A stretch of 24,937 nucleotides of DNA from a virus, in the IMG/VR virus record IMGVR_UViG_3300017725_000064, positions 1 to 24,937 of that record; one strand, written 5' to 3'. Numbering within the stretch: position 1 is the stretch's first letter; every line of letters starts with the position of its first letter. Made by a program: the position numbers and the translations under genes. The notes beneath the pieces were generated by a model. It was not told the DNA's origin. It saw only the letters and a program-made list of their open reading frames with translations, and did no database searches. Shown in pieces: positions 15,369 to 23,141 of the stretch.

Positions 15369-15938
15369 ATGCCTTTATGGGGAATAACTGATGAGTCAAA
15401 ACCAAAGTGGCTTACTGACTCTGAGAAAAAAGAAGTATATGCTAATAACAGTGGCTGGGTTGTTGAAGGTGGATCCACAATGACCGGTAATGGTAATGTA
15501 GATGCACAACCTGAAGTTTTATGTTGTATTAGTGAGCTTGCTGATAGACTACAAAATGCTACAATCACTGAGATTGAATTTATGACAACCGCCTTTAGTA
15601 AAGGTGCTGGTGGTACAATCTCTATGCGTGTAAGATGGAATGAAGCAGTAACTGTAACTGGAACACCACATTTCGTCATTAATAACACAACAGACGCAGC
15701 AAGACATCAAACTTGTCTTTATGTTAGTGGATCAGGTACTAATGAATTGATATTTGGTAAAACATTAGCTGGGGGATCAGCAGATATAAATGCTTCAGAT
15801 GTACTCAATGTTATTGCTAACCCACTTGCACAAAACGGTGGTTCAACAATTAAGGATACTGGTACAACAACGAACTCAGAGATTACAAGTTCTACTGCTA
15901 TTGGCACTGCCGCTGGCACATTGACTATTGCTGCATAA
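15369..15938 (+). CDS. Putative virion structural protein with Ig-like beta domain
   Basis: 189 aa. It begins MPLWGITDESKPKW, a start I recognise from repeated cyanophage virion-associated proteins. Residues 60-150 are rich in beta strands: EIEFMTTAFSKGAGGTISMR, then VRWNEAVTVTGTPHFVIN, an Ig-like pattern seen in adhesion and decoration domains (EAVTVTGTP). The C-terminus is Thr/Ser/Ala-rich with no charged tail, typical of surface proteins. A perfect late promoter and SD (AAAGGAAAG) support late, high expression. A head- or fibre-decoration role is inference. Confidence 0.83.
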   Translation: MPLWGITDESKPKWLTDSEKKEVYANNSGWVVEGGSTMTGNGNVDAQPEVLCCISELADRLQNATITEIEFMTTAFSKGAGGTISMRVRWNEAVTVTGTPHFVINNTTDAARHQTCLYVSGSGTNELIFGKTLAGGSADINASDVLNVIANPLAQNGGSTIKDTGTTTNSEITSSTAIGTAAGTLTIAA

Positions 15939-15943
15939 CATCG

Positions 15944-16324
15944 ATGTTATTTTCTGAATTGAACGAAGAGAACTTTCTTCTTTTTGCTATTAAAAATTAT
16001 GAGAATCCTCAGGCGGTGACCAAGGAAGATTTTGAGAAGGACTTGAATCATTTTAGATATATTAAAAGATTGTTGAAACGGTATAACAACACAGGTGAAT
16101 TAAAAACTCACCTGTTAATTAATCACTTCATCATCTTGTATAATATCTTTGGTGATGCTGCCACTCCCATGTTCTTCTACAAAATAGAAGATAATCTGTG
16201 GTCATCTGTTAAGACGTTTATTGTCTTTCTAGACAGATTGCCAGAGTATCCTCATACCTATATTCATGATATTCCATTGGATGATAACTGTTTAAAGGAG
16301 TTAAGGAAAGTCGCAGATGGATGA
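15944..16324 (+). CDS. 126-aa conserved-type phage protein (DUF7207-like)
   Basis: The ATG at 15944 is 5 nt after the preceding stop. Sequence features are an aromatic helix-rich body (HFRYIKRLLKRYNN, LLINHFIILYNIFGDAATPM, SVKTFIVFLDRLPEYP). This composition matches a small protein found next to similar short genes in marine T4-like phages, which I recall as DUF7207; that label is from memory. The last bases overlap the next gene by 8 nt. Function unknown. Confidence 0.78.
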   Translation: MLFSELNEENFLLFAIKNYENPQAVTKEDFEKDLNHFRYIKRLLKRYNNTGELKTHLLINHFIILYNIFGDAATPMFFYKIEDNLWSSVKTFIVFLDRLPEYPHTYIHDIPLDDNCLKELRKVADG

Positions 16325-16523
16325 TCAAAAACTCAATAGAATTATAGAGATTATTAGAGACCTCAATGAAGAGGGGATGGTGCCAACAAATAACGTTGGT
16401 CAAGGAAAAATTGCAGGGACAGTAGAGGCTGGTGACGATCCACCAGTAAGAAAGCCTAGGAAAAGGTACATTTATCAAAAGGGTTTAAGGAAAACTTGGA
16501 GCCCTACAGATGGAAGAAAATGA
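16317..16523 (+). CDS. 68-aa basic unknown protein
   Basis: Overlaps the preceding gene by 8 nt; AAGGA lies about 11 nt upstream of the ATG. Residues 1-30 form a charged helix (LNRIIEIIRDLNEEGM), then a Gly-rich linker and a basic tail RKPRKRYIYQKGLRKTWSP. The tail could bind nucleic acid, but this is only a composition argument. Confidence 0.76.
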   Translation: MDDQKLNRIIEIIRDLNEEGMVPTNNVGQGKIAGTVEAGDDPPVRKPRKRYIYQKGLRKTWSPTDGRK

Positions 16524-16899
16524 AGTTAAGATAGCAGTCTTGCAGCAAAAAATAGAAGATCTTAAACCTATTGTGCTTAGGATTGATACTGCAATTCAAA
16601 AATTATCTGAGGTAAATATAACAGTTAGCAGAATGCTTGCTGTTCATGAAGAACGAATATCAAAACAAGAAGAAATCGACACAGTATTGTTTGCTAAAAT
16701 TGACAAACTCCGTGATAAAATGGACAGGGATCATGACCTCGTATTGCAAAGAATACGTCAATTAGAGAAGAGGGTATGGATGGCTGTCGGTGGTTTTGCT
16801 GTCCTGACATTTTTCATTAATAATAACGGACTTGTCAGTAAGGTATTGACACCTGTCAATGAACCCTCTACAATACAGAGAAGCGCGATTGATGGTTAA
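16510..16899 (+). CDS. Coiled-coil protein with one C-terminal membrane helix
   Basis: 129 aa. GGAG at 16498-16501 is the SD, and the gene overlaps its predecessor by 14 nt. Residues 1-95 form heptad-rich coiled coil (IAVLQQKIEDLKPIVLRIDT, EERISKQEEIDTVLFAKIDK). Residues 98-113 (VWMAVGGFAVLTFFIN) are a likely membrane span, followed by a short polar tail. It resembles the DUF7201-type small proteins of marine phages (from memory). A role at the cell membrane is possible. The stop overlaps the primase ATG (TAATG). Confidence 0.8.
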   Translation: MEENEVKIAVLQQKIEDLKPIVLRIDTAIQKLSEVNITVSRMLAVHEERISKQEEIDTVLFAKIDKLRDKMDRDHDLVLQRIRQLEKRVWMAVGGFAVLTFFINNNGLVSKVLTPVNEPSTIQRSAIDG

Positions 16900-17870
16900 T
16901 GGATTTTATTGATGTAAAATACATCAATTTGATTTCTTCTAGGCTCTCTAAATTTAAAAAGGTAAAACCATATCTTTATAACTTCCGGTGTCCCCTTTGT
17001 GGTGATTCCCAGAAGCATAAGAATAAGGCTCGTGGATACCTGTATAGAGTCAAGAACAATACAAATTATAAGTGCCACAACTGCGGTGTGAGTTTGTCGT
17101 TTAACAATTTCCTTAAAGAGGTTGATTGTGAGACACATAAACAATATACCTTTGAGAAATTCAAAGAGGGTCACACCGGTAAGAATTTTGTGACTGAAAC
17201 TCCTGAGGGTGTATTCAAAACAATAGATACTTCCAAACCTAAGTTTGAGAAGAGGGCGAAGATGGACCTGCCAAAAGCTTTTGATGTACCTAGGACTAAG
17301 AAATACTTAGAAGACAGGGCAATCTTTTCTGGTGACTTCTATTTCTGTGAAGACTTTAATAAGTTTACCGGCAGTGACAGTAAACATGAGGATCCTAGGA
17401 TTGTCATACCCTTAATAAGAAATAATGTGTTGGTAGGGATACAGGGAAGAGCCCTAGATCGTAACCCTGTTAAATACTTAACCATAATGTTCGATGAAGA
17501 TGCGCCGAAAGTCTATGGGCTTGATAGAGTTAATAAAGAATTTCCCGTCTATGTCGTCGAAGGACCCTTTGACAGCACTTTCCTCCCTAATAGTGTGGCT
17601 ATGTGTGGTAGTGACGGTGAAATTCGTGATCTTGAGGGAAGCGATATCGTTTATGTTTATGATAATGAACCCCGCAATAAAGAGATTGTTAACCGCATTG
17701 GACGAGTCATTGAACGTGGAGGAAAGGTCGTTATCTGGCCACCGAACGTAAGAGAAAAAGACCTAAATGATATGGTTCTCGCTGGACATAAGGTTCCAGA
17801 ACTAGTAGAATCAAATGTATATTCTGGATTAAAAGCAAAACTTAAATTTACTACCTGGAAAAAGATATGA
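16899..17870 (+). CDS. 61: DNA primase gp61
   Basis: Makes RNA primers with helicase gp41. The 323-aa protein starts with a zinc ribbon: C31-PL-C34 and C59-HN-C62. A TOPRIM-like catalytic core follows: VYVVEGPFDS (E221, D225) and the acidic VYVYDNE (D255, E257), where Mg ions bind. T4 gp61 is about 340 aa, so the length fits. It overlaps the coiled-coil gene by one base and nrdA by four (ATGA), placing replication and dNTP synthesis on one transcript. Confidence 0.92.
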   Translation: MDFIDVKYINLISSRLSKFKKVKPYLYNFRCPLCGDSQKHKNKARGYLYRVKNNTNYKCHNCGVSLSFNNFLKEVDCETHKQYTFEKFKEGHTGKNFVTETPEGVFKTIDTSKPKFEKRAKMDLPKAFDVPRTKKYLEDRAIFSGDFYFCEDFNKFTGSDSKHEDPRIVIPLIRNNVLVGIQGRALDRNPVKYLTIMFDEDAPKVYGLDRVNKEFPVYVVEGPFDSTFLPNSVAMCGSDGEIRDLEGSDIVYVYDNEPRNKEIVNRIGRVIERGGKVVIWPPNVREKDLNDMVLAGHKVPELVESNVYSGLKAKLKFTTWKKI

Positions 17871-20170
17871 GTAATGGTACGAAGGTAAAGAAGAGAGATG
17901 GAAGAATTGAATCTCTGGACCTTGAAAAGATGCATTTAATGGTTGAGGAGGCATGTATTGATCTTGCAAATGTCTCTGCTAGTCAGGTAGAAATGCAATC
18001 AGGTATCCAGTTTTATGATGGTATTACTACTGATGAGATTCAGGAGATCTTGATTAAGAGTGCTAGTGACTTGATTGATCTGGAACATCCTAACTATCAG
18101 TTTGTCGCAGCTAGACTCCTTCTGTTCTCCCTAAGGAAACAGATGTATGGGCGTATGAGGGATATGCCTGACCTTATCGACCATATCACTGACAAGTGTT
18201 ACTCTGGTGTGTATGATAAGGAGATCTTTGTAAAGTATTCAGAAGAAGAAATTAAAAAGGTTGGTCATTGGGTCAATCATGATCGTGATTTCTTGTTCAC
18301 ATATGCTGGCTTGAGACAAGTTGTAGATAAATACCTAGTACAAGATAGAAGCTCATCGAAGGTATACGAGACTCCACAGTTCATGTATATCATGATCGCT
18401 TTGACTATCTTCCAAGAGTATCCCAAAGACACACGTCTAAGTTATGTGAAGAGATACTATGATGCAATCAGCAAACACCGACTCAACATCCCAACACCAA
18501 TCATGGCGGGTGTCAGAACGCCTCTCCGTCAGTTTGCGAGTTGCGTTCTCATTGATGCTGACGACACCCTGGATAGTATTTTTAGTTCTGATATGGCCAT
18601 CGGTCGTTATGTTGCACAAAGGGCTGGAATTGGTATCAACGCGGGGAGGATACGTGGTATCAACTCTAGAATTAGGGGTGGAGAAGTTCAACACACTGGC
18701 GTTGTTCCTTTCCTTAAAAAGTTTGAATCAACTGTACGATGCTGTACGCAAAATGGAATCCGAGGTGGATCAGCAACAGTCCACTTCCCAATCTGGCACC
18801 AAGAAATAGAAGATATTATTGTTCTTAAGAACAACAAAGGTACAGAAGACAATCGAGTGAGGAAACTTGACTACTCCATCCAACTATCAAAGATTTTCTA
18901 CGAACGTTTCATTGCAGATGGAGAGATTAGCCTATTCTCACCGCATGACGTACCAGGTTTGTATGATGCTTTTGGTACTGATAAATTTGACGATCTCTAT
19001 GTACGTTATGAATCAGATGAGTCTGTTCCAAGAAAGACTATCGGGGCACAGAAGCTGATCCTTGATCTTTTGAAGGAGAGGGCAGAGACTGGTCGTATTT
19101 ACATTATGAATATTGATCATTGTAATAGTCACTCATCTTTCAAAGACAAGGTGAATATGAGTAACTTGTGTCAGGAGATTACTTTACCAACGTATCCATT
19201 GAATCATATCGATGATCTGAGTGGTGAGATTGCCCTTTGCATTTTGTCAGCTGTCAATGTGGGTAAGATCAAATCCGATGAGGAACTGGAGGACCTCTGT
19301 GACCTCTCTGTGCGGTCTCTGGATGAGTTGATTGATTACCAAGATTATCCAATTAAGGCAGCGGAGATTGCGACCAAGTCAAGACGTTCTCTAGGGATTG
19401 GATTCATTGGTCTGGCTCATTACCTGGCTAAACTAGGATTCAAATATGGTGAACAGGGAGCTTGGAATGCGGTACACCAACTTTCTGAGTCTTTCCAATA
19501 TTACCTACTGAAGTCATCCAATAACTTGGCCAAAGAGAAAGGACATTGTGAATATTTTGGAAGGACCAAATATGGTGATGGTATCCTACCAATTGATACA
19601 TACAAACAGGAAGTAGACGAAATTACATCACAGGAGTTGCAACATGATTGGAAGTCTCTTAGGGCATCTATCAATGAGTTCGGTCTCAGGCACTCAACAC
19701 TGTCCGCACAAATGCCATCGGAAAGCAGTTCCGTTGTGTCAAATGCAACCAATGGAATTGAACCACCCAGGGACTACTTGTCCATTAAGAAATCCAAGAA
19801 GGGACCTCTTAAACAAATTGTTCCCTCCTATGGAACTTTGAAAAACAACTATACTCTCTTGTGGGAGATGGAAAGTAATGAAGGTTACATTAAAATTGTA
19901 GCAGTTATGCAGAAGTTCTTTGACCAAGCTATATCTGGAAACTGGTCTTATAATCCTGAAAATTATCCAGATAATGAGGTCCCCGTGTCACAAATGGCAA
20001 ATGATCTCTTGACTACATATAAGTATGGATGGAAGACCTCTTACTATCAAAATACAAATGACCTCAAGACTGATGAGGTAGAAGAAGAGGATACAAGAAC
20101 CAAATTAGATTCATTGTTAACAGAATTAGAACAAACCGAGGAGGGAGAGTGTGAATCCTGTGCAGTTTAG
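17867..20170 (+). CDS. nrdA: Ribonucleotide reductase class Ia, large subunit
   Basis: Converts ribonucleoside diphosphates to deoxy forms with NrdB. The 767-aa chain matches E. coli NrdA (761 aa). An ATP-cone-like N-terminus (KVKKRDGRIESLDLEKMH) is followed by the catalytic barrel. Active-site cysteines are present: C226 (ASCVLID), thiyl radical C435 (NLCQEI) and C458 (ALCILSAVNVG). NGIRGGSATVHFPIWH is a barrel signature. The C-terminal redox pair is C762-x-x-C765 (ECESCAV), used for re-reduction by glutaredoxin or thioredoxin. The gene starts by ATGA overlap with 61. Reductase is a core gene in T4-like cyanophages. Confidence 0.97.
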   Translation: MSNGTKVKKRDGRIESLDLEKMHLMVEEACIDLANVSASQVEMQSGIQFYDGITTDEIQEILIKSASDLIDLEHPNYQFVAARLLLFSLRKQMYGRMRDMPDLIDHITDKCYSGVYDKEIFVKYSEEEIKKVGHWVNHDRDFLFTYAGLRQVVDKYLVQDRSSSKVYETPQFMYIMIALTIFQEYPKDTRLSYVKRYYDAISKHRLNIPTPIMAGVRTPLRQFASCVLIDADDTLDSIFSSDMAIGRYVAQRAGIGINAGRIRGINSRIRGGEVQHTGVVPFLKKFESTVRCCTQNGIRGGSATVHFPIWHQEIEDIIVLKNNKGTEDNRVRKLDYSIQLSKIFYERFIADGEISLFSPHDVPGLYDAFGTDKFDDLYVRYESDESVPRKTIGAQKLILDLLKERAETGRIYIMNIDHCNSHSSFKDKVNMSNLCQEITLPTYPLNHIDDLSGEIALCILSAVNVGKIKSDEELEDLCDLSVRSLDELIDYQDYPIKAAEIATKSRRSLGIGFIGLAHYLAKLGFKYGEQGAWNAVHQLSESFQYYLLKSSNNLAKEKGHCEYFGRTKYGDGILPIDTYKQEVDEITSQELQHDWKSLRASINEFGLRHSTLSAQMPSESSSVVSNATNGIEPPRDYLSIKKSKKGPLKQIVPSYGTLKNNYTLLWEMESNEGYIKIVAVMQKFFDQAISGNWSYNPENYPDNEVPVSQMANDLLTTYKYGWKTSYYQNTNDLKTDEVEEEDTRTKLDSLLTELEQTEEGECESCAV

Positions 20171-20210
20171 GGTGTCATCAGAAGTGAATAGTGTGAAAAA
20201 GATTGAAGGC

Positions 20211-21341
20211 ATGACTGTCTTCAATACGGAACAGGTCAATACGAAGAAACAACCAATGTTTTTTGGTAAACCACTGGGTGTCCAAAGATATGATTCTTAT
20301 AAGTATCCTATCTTTGATAAACTGACAACTCAACAGTTAGGTTACTTCTGGAGACCTGAGGAGGTCTCTCTACAGAAGGATCGTGGTGATTATCAAACAC
20401 TTAGACCAGAACAAAAACATATCTATACTTCTAATCTGAAGTATCAGATCATGTTGGATTCTATTCAAGGTCGTGGACCTGGTATGGCGTTTATTCCATA
20501 CTGTTCACTTCCTGAACTGGAAGCATGTATGGAAGTGTGGGGATTTATGGAGATGATTCATAGTCGTTCCTATACTTATATTATCAAGAACATATATGCA
20601 GACCCATCAGAGATCTTTGATAAGATTGTTACTGATCCACGTATTCTAGAACGTGCTTCGAGTGTAACAGAATCTTATGACGACTTCATTAGAAGTGCAC
20701 ATGAATGGGGTGCTGGTCATATGTGGGAGGAAGATTGGAAAGATTCACCGTCTGCACATTGGTCTCGTCTTGACGTTAAGCGAAAGCTTTATAGAGCAGT
20801 AGCAAATGTCAATATCCTTGAAGGAATTCGGTTTTATGTTTCTTTTGCTTGTAGCTTTGCTTTTGGTGAACTTAAACTCATGGAAGGTTCAGCAAAGATT
20901 ATCTCTCTTATTGCTAGAGATGAGAATCAACACCTTGCCATCACTCAAAATATTTTGAACAAGTGGAAACAGGGTGATGATCCCGAGATGAAACAGATCG
21001 CCAAGGAAGAAGAAGAGTGGGTTTATGCCATGTATGACAGGGCAGTAAACGAGGAGAAAAGATGGGCTGACTACTTATTCAAAGATGGATCAATGATTGG
21101 TCTGAATGATACTCTCTTGAAACAGTATGTTGAGTGGACAGCTAATCGCAGACTTAAGTCACTTGGTATGAAACCTGTTTATGACATTGCTGCAAAGAAT
21201 AATCCACTACCATGGACTCAGCATTGGATTTCTTCTAAAGGACTTCAAGTGGCACCACAGGAAACAGAAGTAGAGAGTTATGTTGTTGGAGGAATCAAAC
21301 AAGATGTCAAAAAAGACACCTTCTCAGGATTCAAACTTTGA
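20211..21341 (+). CDS. nrdB: Ribonucleotide reductase class Ia, small subunit
   Basis: 376 aa, the length of E. coli NrdB. Iron ligands and the radical tyrosine are all in place: D83 (LDSIQ), E114, H117 and Y121 (MEMIHSRSYTYII), E204 (NILEGIRFYVSF), E238 and H241 (RDENQH). The C-terminus TFSGFKL is the tail that docks on NrdA. The frame extends upstream to GTG 20151 within nrdA, but ATG 20211 aligns with the E. coli N-terminus (..QPMFFG), so it is chosen; the SD (GAAGG) is very close and the start is the weakest part of this call. Confidence 0.95.
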   Translation: MTVFNTEQVNTKKQPMFFGKPLGVQRYDSYKYPIFDKLTTQQLGYFWRPEEVSLQKDRGDYQTLRPEQKHIYTSNLKYQIMLDSIQGRGPGMAFIPYCSLPELEACMEVWGFMEMIHSRSYTYIIKNIYADPSEIFDKIVTDPRILERASSVTESYDDFIRSAHEWGAGHMWEEDWKDSPSAHWSRLDVKRKLYRAVANVNILEGIRFYVSFACSFAFGELKLMEGSAKIISLIARDENQHLAITQNILNKWKQGDDPEMKQIAKEEEEWVYAMYDRAVNEEKRWADYLFKDGSMIGLNDTLLKQYVEWTANRRLKSLGMKPVYDIAAKNNPLPWTQHWISSKGLQVAPQETEVESYVVGGIKQDVKKDTFSGFKL

Positions 21342-21486
21342 AGATATCTGGTGGGAAATGGAGGATATTGAACCTCTTACTCCCCCAGTGAAAGCAAAAA
21401 AGATAGATGATTGGTGGTTCCATGAGGAGCCACTAAATATGGTAGATGAAAATTTATCATGTGGAAGAAAATCAAGAGTACCCTGA
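21304..21486 (+). CDS. 60-aa acidic Trp-rich unknown protein
   Basis: The ATG at 21304 overlaps the end of nrdB by 38 nt; GGAGG lies about 14 nt upstream. The product is acidic with four Trp in two pairs (NFEDIWWEMEDIEPLTPP and KKIDDWWFHEEPLN). Its 3' end overlaps the nuclease ORF by 41 nt. A shorter version from ATG 21358 is possible. The composition suggests a real coding frame but no family is recognised. Confidence 0.55.
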   Translation: MSKKTPSQDSNFEDIWWEMEDIEPLTPPVKAKKIDDWWFHEEPLNMVDENLSCGRKSRVP

Positions 21487-21940
21487 GTACCCCAATCCCT
21501 GGAGATATAACGGCAGCGTGTTTGACGGGAGCCTTATTCGGGACTTTCACGGTTTTGTTTATAACATTACCAATCTCACAAACCAACGACAATACATTGG
21601 GAGAAAGTATTTTTGGCAAAAACGAAAGCCTAGACCTACAGTTGGTAATCCCAAACCAAGGAGAGTTACATCTGAAAGTGACTGGAGAAAATACTACGGT
21701 AGTTGTCCAGAGCTTAAAGAAGATGTTAAACAGTTCGGAAGGGATTCCTTTAGGAGAACTATACTGAGTCTACACAAAACGCCTGGGAAAGTGAACTATG
21801 AAGAGACCCGTCAGTTGTTTTTGAATAATGTGTTGACAGAGGGCTTGACAGATGGAACCCCTGCCTACTACAATAGCAATGTCCTAGGTAGGTACTATAG
21901 AAAAGATTACTATGATTTTGGAAACGATTCTGGCACTTAG
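21446..21940 (+). CDS. GIY-YIG-like endonuclease
   Basis: 164 aa. FVYNITNLTNQRQYIGRKYF (37-56) fits the GIY-YIG pattern (VY, 10 residues, YIG), followed by WRKYYGSCPELKEDVKQFG, RRTILSLHKTPGKVNYEETR with a candidate catalytic Glu, and a C-terminal YYNSNVLGRYYRKDY. It resembles Seg-like or small homing endonucleases of T4-like phages, here next to nrdB without any intron in view. Such enzymes can be free-standing selfish elements or may serve in DNA processing. The start at 21446 is preferred because the family's PWxYNG segment lies inside the frame. Confidence 0.85.
   Translation: MKIYHVEENQEYPEYPNPWRYNGSVFDGSLIRDFHGFVYNITNLTNQRQYIGRKYFWQKRKPRPTVGNPKPRRVTSESDWRKYYGSCPELKEDVKQFGRDSFRRTILSLHKTPGKVNYEETRQLFLNNVLTEGLTDGTPAYYNSNVLGRYYRKDYYDFGNDSGT
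21459..21767 (+). CDS. Possible overprinted membrane protein inside the endonuclease gene
   Basis: 102 aa in a different forward frame from the endonuclease, whose reading frame contains it. It has features of a real small membrane protein: a basic start (MWKKIKS), PIPGD, then one hydrophobic segment (ITAACLTGALFGTFTVLFIT, about 18-37), and a soluble tail with two beta-like stretches (LDLQLVIPNQGELHLKVTGE). An open frame this long can occur by chance in this base composition, so it is a candidate, not a firm gene. Confidence 0.4.
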   Translation: MWKKIKSTLSTPIPGDITAACLTGALFGTFTVLFITLPISQTNDNTLGESIFGKNESLDLQLVIPNQGELHLKVTGENTTVVVQSLKKMLNSSEGIPLGELY

Positions 21941-22310
21941 TGCCGTCGATTATGACCACTTAACAAGAGCGGTCAAGGTTGAAGCAAGACCTAATACCAT
22001 GGATGAGTACTGTGTGGCAGTGTCTATCCTCAATCGTGTTAGATCTCCCTATTACCCTAACACTGTTGCTGATGTAGTATATGCTCCTGGCCAGTATCAA
22101 GGATTTGATTATTGGAGACCTGTTGCTCCCACTACTTTGGTAAATGAATTTAAATCCGAACTTGGTCGTTCTAAACTTCTACAAGCATATGAAATCATTG
22201 GGGATAGGACTGACTTTAAAGGACAAAGAATGTTACCACATCGTGTCGTATCAGAAGATCCAATGTGCGATCAAAAAGGTAACTTCTTTCACTATCACTG
22301 GCAAACATGA
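21912..22310 (+). CDS. SleB-like cell wall hydrolase
   Basis: 132 aa. The family core is visible: RAVKVEARPNTMDEYCVAVS (catalytic Glu candidate E24 in VEAR), ILNRVRSPYYPNT and VADVVYAPGQYQGFDYWRP. SleB-type enzymes cleave peptidoglycan as lytic transglycosylases. No clear signal peptide is seen (a short hydrophobic start, ILETILALSAV, is not enough), so it may act in lysis with a holin or as a virion enzyme. It overlaps the endonuclease gene by 29 nt and the next by 4 (ATGA). Confidence 0.85.
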   Translation: MILETILALSAVDYDHLTRAVKVEARPNTMDEYCVAVSILNRVRSPYYPNTVADVVYAPGQYQGFDYWRPVAPTTLVNEFKSELGRSKLLQAYEIIGDRTDFKGQRMLPHRVVSEDPMCDQKGNFFHYHWQT

Positions 22311-22621
22311 CCTATCCAGCACCAATGATATGTCCCTATGATGAATGGTTTAGTGAACCTATTATGACAGAAACACAAATGGAGTATATGAAATTGTATA
22401 GTGTTCGAGAAGAAGATGATATTGTTGTCAACATGGATGGTGGGGTTGGTGGTTCTTGGGGTGTAAGTAAAGAACCAGAGAACATTCATCAGTTGATGTA
22501 TGATATATCCACAGAGAGTGCATCAATCACTCTTCAATTGGACCCTCTACCACCACTTGGTGGTGGTTCCGAGACATTCCAAGAGGGCTATTGGCAGTCG
22601 GGAATAGGTCTGTTAAATTAG
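22307..22621 (+). CDS. 104-aa unknown protein with VVNMDGG motif
   Basis: ATGA overlap with the hydrolase. Residues 38-51 read DIVVNMDGGVGGSW, nearly identical to the motif in the protein at 6761-7045 (DIVVNMDGGIGSSW). The N-terminus is Pro/aromatic-rich (YPAPMICPYDEWFSEPI) and the tail Gly-rich (PLPPLGGGSETF, SGIGLLN). The region encoding PPLGGG contains an ACCACCA/TGGTGGT inverted repeat. Function unknown. Confidence 0.78.
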   Translation: MTYPAPMICPYDEWFSEPIMTETQMEYMKLYSVREEDDIVVNMDGGVGGSWGVSKEPENIHQLMYDISTESASITLQLDPLPPLGGGSETFQEGYWQSGIGLLN

Positions 22622-22624
22622 AGA

Positions 22625-22689
22625 AGTGGTTGAGACACCACTGCGGTAACTCCCTTGGTAGTTCAGAGTTAGCGGCGATAGGAACTACC
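22625..22689 (+). other. Two hairpins before the tRNA cluster
   Basis: AGTGGT-TGAGAC-ACCACT (22625-22642, perfect 6-bp stem) and GGTAGTTC...GAACTACC (22657-22664 with 22682-22689, perfect 8-bp stem, 17-nt loop). No protein-coding signal is apparent. They could be processing signals, a terminator without a T tract, or a small RNA. The TTGAGAC sequence recurs in a hairpin loop after tRNA-Asn. Confidence 0.55.
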
Positions 22690-22693
22690 TCTT

Positions 22694-22767
22694 GGGTCAG
22701 TAGCTCAGTGGAATAGAGCCACGCACTTCTAATGCGTTGGTCGGGGGTTCGAATCCCTCCTGACCCG
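22694..22767 (+). tRNA. tRNA-Arg (anticodon TCT)
   Basis: Full cloverleaf: acceptor GGGTCAG/CTGACCC, D arm TAGCTCAGTGGAATAGAGC, anticodon stem ACGCA/TGCGT with loop CTTCTAA (TCT at 22728-22730), T arm GGGGGTTCGAATCCCTC. No 3' CCA encoded. It reads AGA codons. Confidence 0.95.
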
Positions 22768-22772
22768 TTCAA

Positions 22773-22845
22773 TCCTCTATAGCTCAGTTGGTAGAGCAGG
22801 TGACTGTTAATCACCCTGTCCCTGGTTCGAGTCCAGGTGGAGGAG
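22773..22845 (+). tRNA. tRNA-Asn (anticodon GTT)
   Basis: Acceptor TCCTCTA/TGGAGGA (one G-U), anticodon stem GGTGA/TCACC with loop CTGTTAA (GTT at 22806-22808), T arm CTGGTTCGAGTCCAG. No CCA encoded. It begins 5 nt after tRNA-Arg, so the two are likely cut from one transcript. Confidence 0.95.
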
Positions 22846-22848
22846 TTA

Positions 22849-22929
22849 GGAACTTGAGACGTTCCAACCAAAGGTGCCACTAATACTTGGTGGAATTAAC
22901 CCCCTTTGGATGTTCAGGAAGGGTTCCTG
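22849..22929 (+). other. Structured spacer after tRNA-Asn
   Basis: Three hairpins: GGAAC-TTGAGAC-GTTCC (22849-22865, loop as in the hairpin at 22625); CCAAAGG/CCTTTGG (22868-22874 with 22903-22909) enclosing CCAC/GTGG; and CAGGAA-GGG-TTCCTG (22915-22929). No complete tRNA cloverleaf fits, and no gene is seen here or in 22930-23000. It may be an RNA processing spacer or an unannotated structured RNA. Confidence 0.5.
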
Positions 22930-23000
22930 TCCTACTTCATTATAAACTGTCAGTATACTGGGTGTGACGCCCATATAGCATACGGATAAGTATAGTGTAT

Positions 23001-23072
23001 GCCTCCGTAGCTCAGTGGTAGAGCAGGGCTTTTGTAAAGCTCAGGTCGCAAGTTCAAATCTTGTCAGAGGCT
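23001..23072 (+). tRNA. tRNA-Thr (anticodon TGT)
   Basis: Acceptor GCCTCCG/CAGAGGC (one mismatch), D arm TAGCTCAGTGGTAGAGC, anticodon loop TTTGTAA (TGT at 23033-23035), T arm GCAAGTTCAAATCTTGT. The acceptor mismatch is the only irregularity. No CCA encoded. Confidence 0.93.
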
Positions 23073-23088
23073 TCGGGTTAATCCCGAA
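23072..23088 (+). terminator. Short hairpin directly after tRNA-Thr
   Basis: TTCGGG-TTAAT-CCCGAA, a 6-bp stem sharing its first base with the tRNA discriminator, followed by TTTCCC. It could terminate or mark the 3' end for processing. Confidence 0.45.
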
Positions 23089-23112
23089 TTTCCCTTCCGT
23101 GTGAAGAGGTCT

Positions 23113-23132
23113 GGGGAGTGTTATCACTCCCC
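23113..23132 (+). terminator. Hairpin before the talC late promoter
   Basis: GGGGAGTG-TTAT-CACTCCCC, a perfect 8-bp stem (9 with the flanking T-A), 10 nt before TATAAATA. There is no T run after it, so termination efficiency is uncertain. Confidence 0.55.
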
Positions 23133-23141
23133 ACCACTTGC

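Noticed and set aside
22657-22689. A tRNA relic with a D-arm-like TAGTTCAGAGTTAG
   Set aside because: No anticodon stem or T arm follows; a simple 8-bp hairpin explains the pairing.
22527-22880. 117-aa ORF on the minus strand
   Set aside because: It is the antisense of the tRNA-Arg/Asn region and carries the SGGIRTPD-type sequence typical of spurious ORFs opposite tRNAs.
22915-22929. A fourth tRNA between tRNA-Asn and tRNA-Thr
   Set aside because: GGGTTCC occurs only as a short hairpin and no acceptor stem can be paired.
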